From a virus, in the IMG/VR virus record IMGVR_UViG_3300044846_004119, positions 1 through 64,000 of that record: 64,000 nucleotides of DNA, one strand, 5' to 3'. The translations under genes and the position numbers were made by a program. The notes below the pieces were generated by a model, which did no database searches, was not told the DNA's origin, and was given only the letters and a program-made list of their open reading frames with translations. Positions 62,751-64,000 of this stretch are shown one piece after another. The first letter of the stretch is position 1. Every line of letters starts with the position of its first letter.

Positions 62751-63437
62751 ATGAAAAGAGTAGACAACAGAATTATTGAGGAAATCTCAAGATATAAATC
62801 AATTAACGATTATATTTTTGAACAAGAGGCAACATTACCTCCACCACCTGAAGAAGGTATTTTACCTCCTGCAGACCCAAGTGCGTTACCACCACCTCCT
62901 GCTGATGCGGGGGCATTACCACCACCTCCTGGCATTGAACCACCTGCGGCACCTGGTGCAGTACCAACCCCTGTTGATGTTGCAACTGACCCTGATGTTG
63001 AAAAAGTTGGTGAAGAAAAAGGTAAGACTGAGGAACTTGATATTAGTGACTTAGTTAATTCCCAAAAACAAGTAGAAAAAAAACAAGAAGAATATTTTGA
63101 TAATTTATTCAAACATCTTACAGACTTAGAAGGTAAATTAGGTGAAATGGATAATATCATGAATAAGTTGAATGACTTAGAAATGAAAGTTGAGAAATAT
63201 AGAGAAAAAACACCTCAAGAGAAATTAGAACTTAGAAGTTTAGATTCTGGTCCATTTAATCAAAAATTATCAGATTTCTTTGAAGATAAAGAAGAAGATA
63301 TGGAAAAGTCGGGAAAAAATGAATATATTTTAACCCAAGATGAGGTTGAGGATTACTCACCAGTAGATATCAAAAAAACTTTTAGAAATTTTGAAGATTT
63401 GGATAATCAAATCGATTCTTTCAAACAAGTCAAGTAA
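62751..63437 (+). CDS. Pro-rich and coiled-coil protein next to gp32
   Basis: A 228-residue protein: short helical N-terminus (RIIEEISRYKSINDYIFEQ), a Pro/Ala-rich disordered stretch (~28-80), a coiled-coil region (~100-160, DLVNSQKQVEKKQEEYF then LTDLEGKLGEMDNIMNKL) and an acidic C-terminal part. No family recognised. Could be a scaffold, assembly or replication-associated protein; a strong terminator follows it, and the gp32-like gene starts its own promoter downstream. Confidence 0.5.
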   Translation: MKRVDNRIIEEISRYKSINDYIFEQEATLPPPPEEGILPPADPSALPPPPADAGALPPPPGIEPPAAPGAVPTPVDVATDPDVEKVGEEKGKTEELDISDLVNSQKQVEKKQEEYFDNLFKHLTDLEGKLGEMDNIMNKLNDLEMKVEKYREKTPQEKLELRSLDSGPFNQKLSDFFEDKEEDMEKSGKNEYILTQDEVEDYSPVDIKKTFRNFEDLDNQIDSFKQVK

Positions 63438-63442
63438 AATAT

Positions 63443-63465
63443 AAAACGGTCTTCGGACCGTTTTT
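63443..63465 (+). terminator. Rho-independent terminator with TTCG tetraloop
   Basis: A perfect nine-base stem AAAACGGTC / GACCGTTTT (63443-63451 and 63456-63464) closed by TTCG and followed by T-rich sequence. Confidence 0.9.
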
Positions 63466-63479
63466 AGTTTAAAATTTAT

Positions 63480-63508
63480 TTGACAAATACTCAGATTGTA
63501 CTTATACT
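63480..63508 (+). promoter_or_regulatory. Sigma70-type promoter before gp32-like gene
   Basis: TTGACA (63480-63485), a 17-base spacer and TATACT (63503-63508), near the bacterial consensus. This gene lacks the TATTTAT motif of the tail genes, which suggests a different (early or middle) expression class. Confidence 0.6.
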
Positions 63509-63543
63509 TATGATAATATAAATCATTAAATACTTTAACAACT

Positions 63544-64000
63544 ATGGCGACAAATTCATTAGACGCAGTTTTGGCTCAATACGAGCAGGCAAAACAAGGT
63601 GGTTCTTCTAACACCTCAAAATTTACACAAGAAGAAAGAATGAAAAAATACTTTGCAGCTATCCTTAAAGATACTGAAAAACAAGGGCAACGAAGACTAC
63701 GTATTTTACCAACACCCGATGGTTCTTCACCATTTAAAGAAGTTTGGTATCACGAAATTCAAGTTGACGGTAAATTTCAAAAATTTTATGACCCGGGTAA
63801 GAATGACAACGAGCGTTCACCATTGAATGAAGTTTATGAAGAACTACGCTCAACAGGAAAAGAGTCTGACAAAGAATTGGCAAAACAATATTTATCTCGT
63901 AAATTTTACATTGTTAAAGTTATGGACCGTGATAACGAGTCTGATGGGGTTAAGTTTTGGAGATTCAAACACAACTACAAAAATGAGGGGATTTTAGATA
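63544..64000 (+). CDS. gp32-like single-stranded DNA-binding protein (3' end outside window)
   Basis: At least 152 codons, running off the window. The sequence MATNSLDAVLAQYEQAKQGG with FTQEERMKKYFAAILKDTEKQG, LRILPTPDGSSPFKEVWYH and FYDPGKNDNERSPLNEVYEEL is typical of the gp32-type replication protein of T4-like phages, including the LRILP strand. It coats single-stranded DNA during replication and recombination, working with the polymerase at 32200 and helicase at 38082. It follows its own TTGACA/TATACT promoter. Confidence 0.85.
   Translation, partial: MATNSLDAVLAQYEQAKQGGSSNTSKFTQEERMKKYFAAILKDTEKQGQRRLRILPTPDGSSPFKEVWYHEIQVDGKFQKFYDPGKNDNERSPLNEVYEELRSTGKESDKELAKQYLSRKFYIVKVMDRDNESDGVKFWRFKHNYKNEGILD

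Noticed and set aside
1-64000. tRNA genes
   Set aside because: No cloverleaf-like stretch was recognised in the intergenic gaps, most of which are under 160 bases; a tRNA scan would settle this.

Overview
The window is a 64 kb stretch of a large AT-rich, T4-like contractile-tailed phage (myovirus) genome. It carries recognisable tail sheath, tail tube, baseplate assembly protein, tape measure, gp53-like wedge protein, family B DNA polymerase and gp32-like ssDNA-binding protein. No tRNA or rRNA gene and no CRISPR array was seen. Most genes start after A-rich leaders without a Shine-Dalgarno sequence (for example before 3027, 28681, 29778 and 31012). That is typical of Bacteroidota, so the host is probably a Bacteroidota/Flavobacteriia bacterium; this is inference.

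Layout. 1-3242 (+): the end of a collagen-like tail fibre, three tandem paralogous small virion proteins and a small unknown protein. 3245-13377 (-): a sugar-transfer operon with a DUF6165 protein, a three-domain glycosyltransferase ending in a bacterial autotransporter O-heptosyltransferase (BAHT)-like domain, a 2-oxoglutarate/Fe(II) oxygenase, two methyltransferases, two related GT-A-like proteins (one fused to GT4), a clipped GT2 and a GT9 enzyme. 13469-18733 (+): a 1754-residue mucin-like Thr/Pro-repeat protein. 18822-25512 (+): a second sugar-transfer operon beginning with a GT60-type polypeptide GlcNAc-transferase. 25670-30992 (+): tail fibre/adhesin genes, including a beta-helix protein and a protein with an LCIB-type beta-carbonic-anhydrase signature. 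31012-34986 (+): small proteins, a second oxygenase and DNA polymerase. 34983-39851 (-): a neck-type protein, a Mn-type superoxide dismutase fused to a nuclease-like domain, and an SNF2 helicase. 39900-62482 (+): the neck/tail/baseplate assembly line. 62522-64000 (+): two small genes and the start of gp32.

How the parts may work together. The sugar-transfer operons flank the Thr/Pro-repeat gene on both sides. They contain two families that elsewhere glycosylate protein hydroxyl groups (GT60 on Thr or hydroxyproline, BAHT on Ser) and a prolyl-hydroxylase-like oxygenase. The main hypothesis is a phage-encoded mucin-type, or hydroxyproline-type, O-glycosylation system that decorates its own virion fibre, and perhaps the Thr-rich insertions in the sheath and a 25.7 kb structural protein. 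Other unusual items are a probable programmed +1 frameshift after the gp26-like gene, a recurring coding-strand TATTTAT motif in front of 13 genes (candidate late promoter), and several genes or remnants shorter than usual calling limits (12284-12439, 25509-25592, 42178-42342, 48162-48320).
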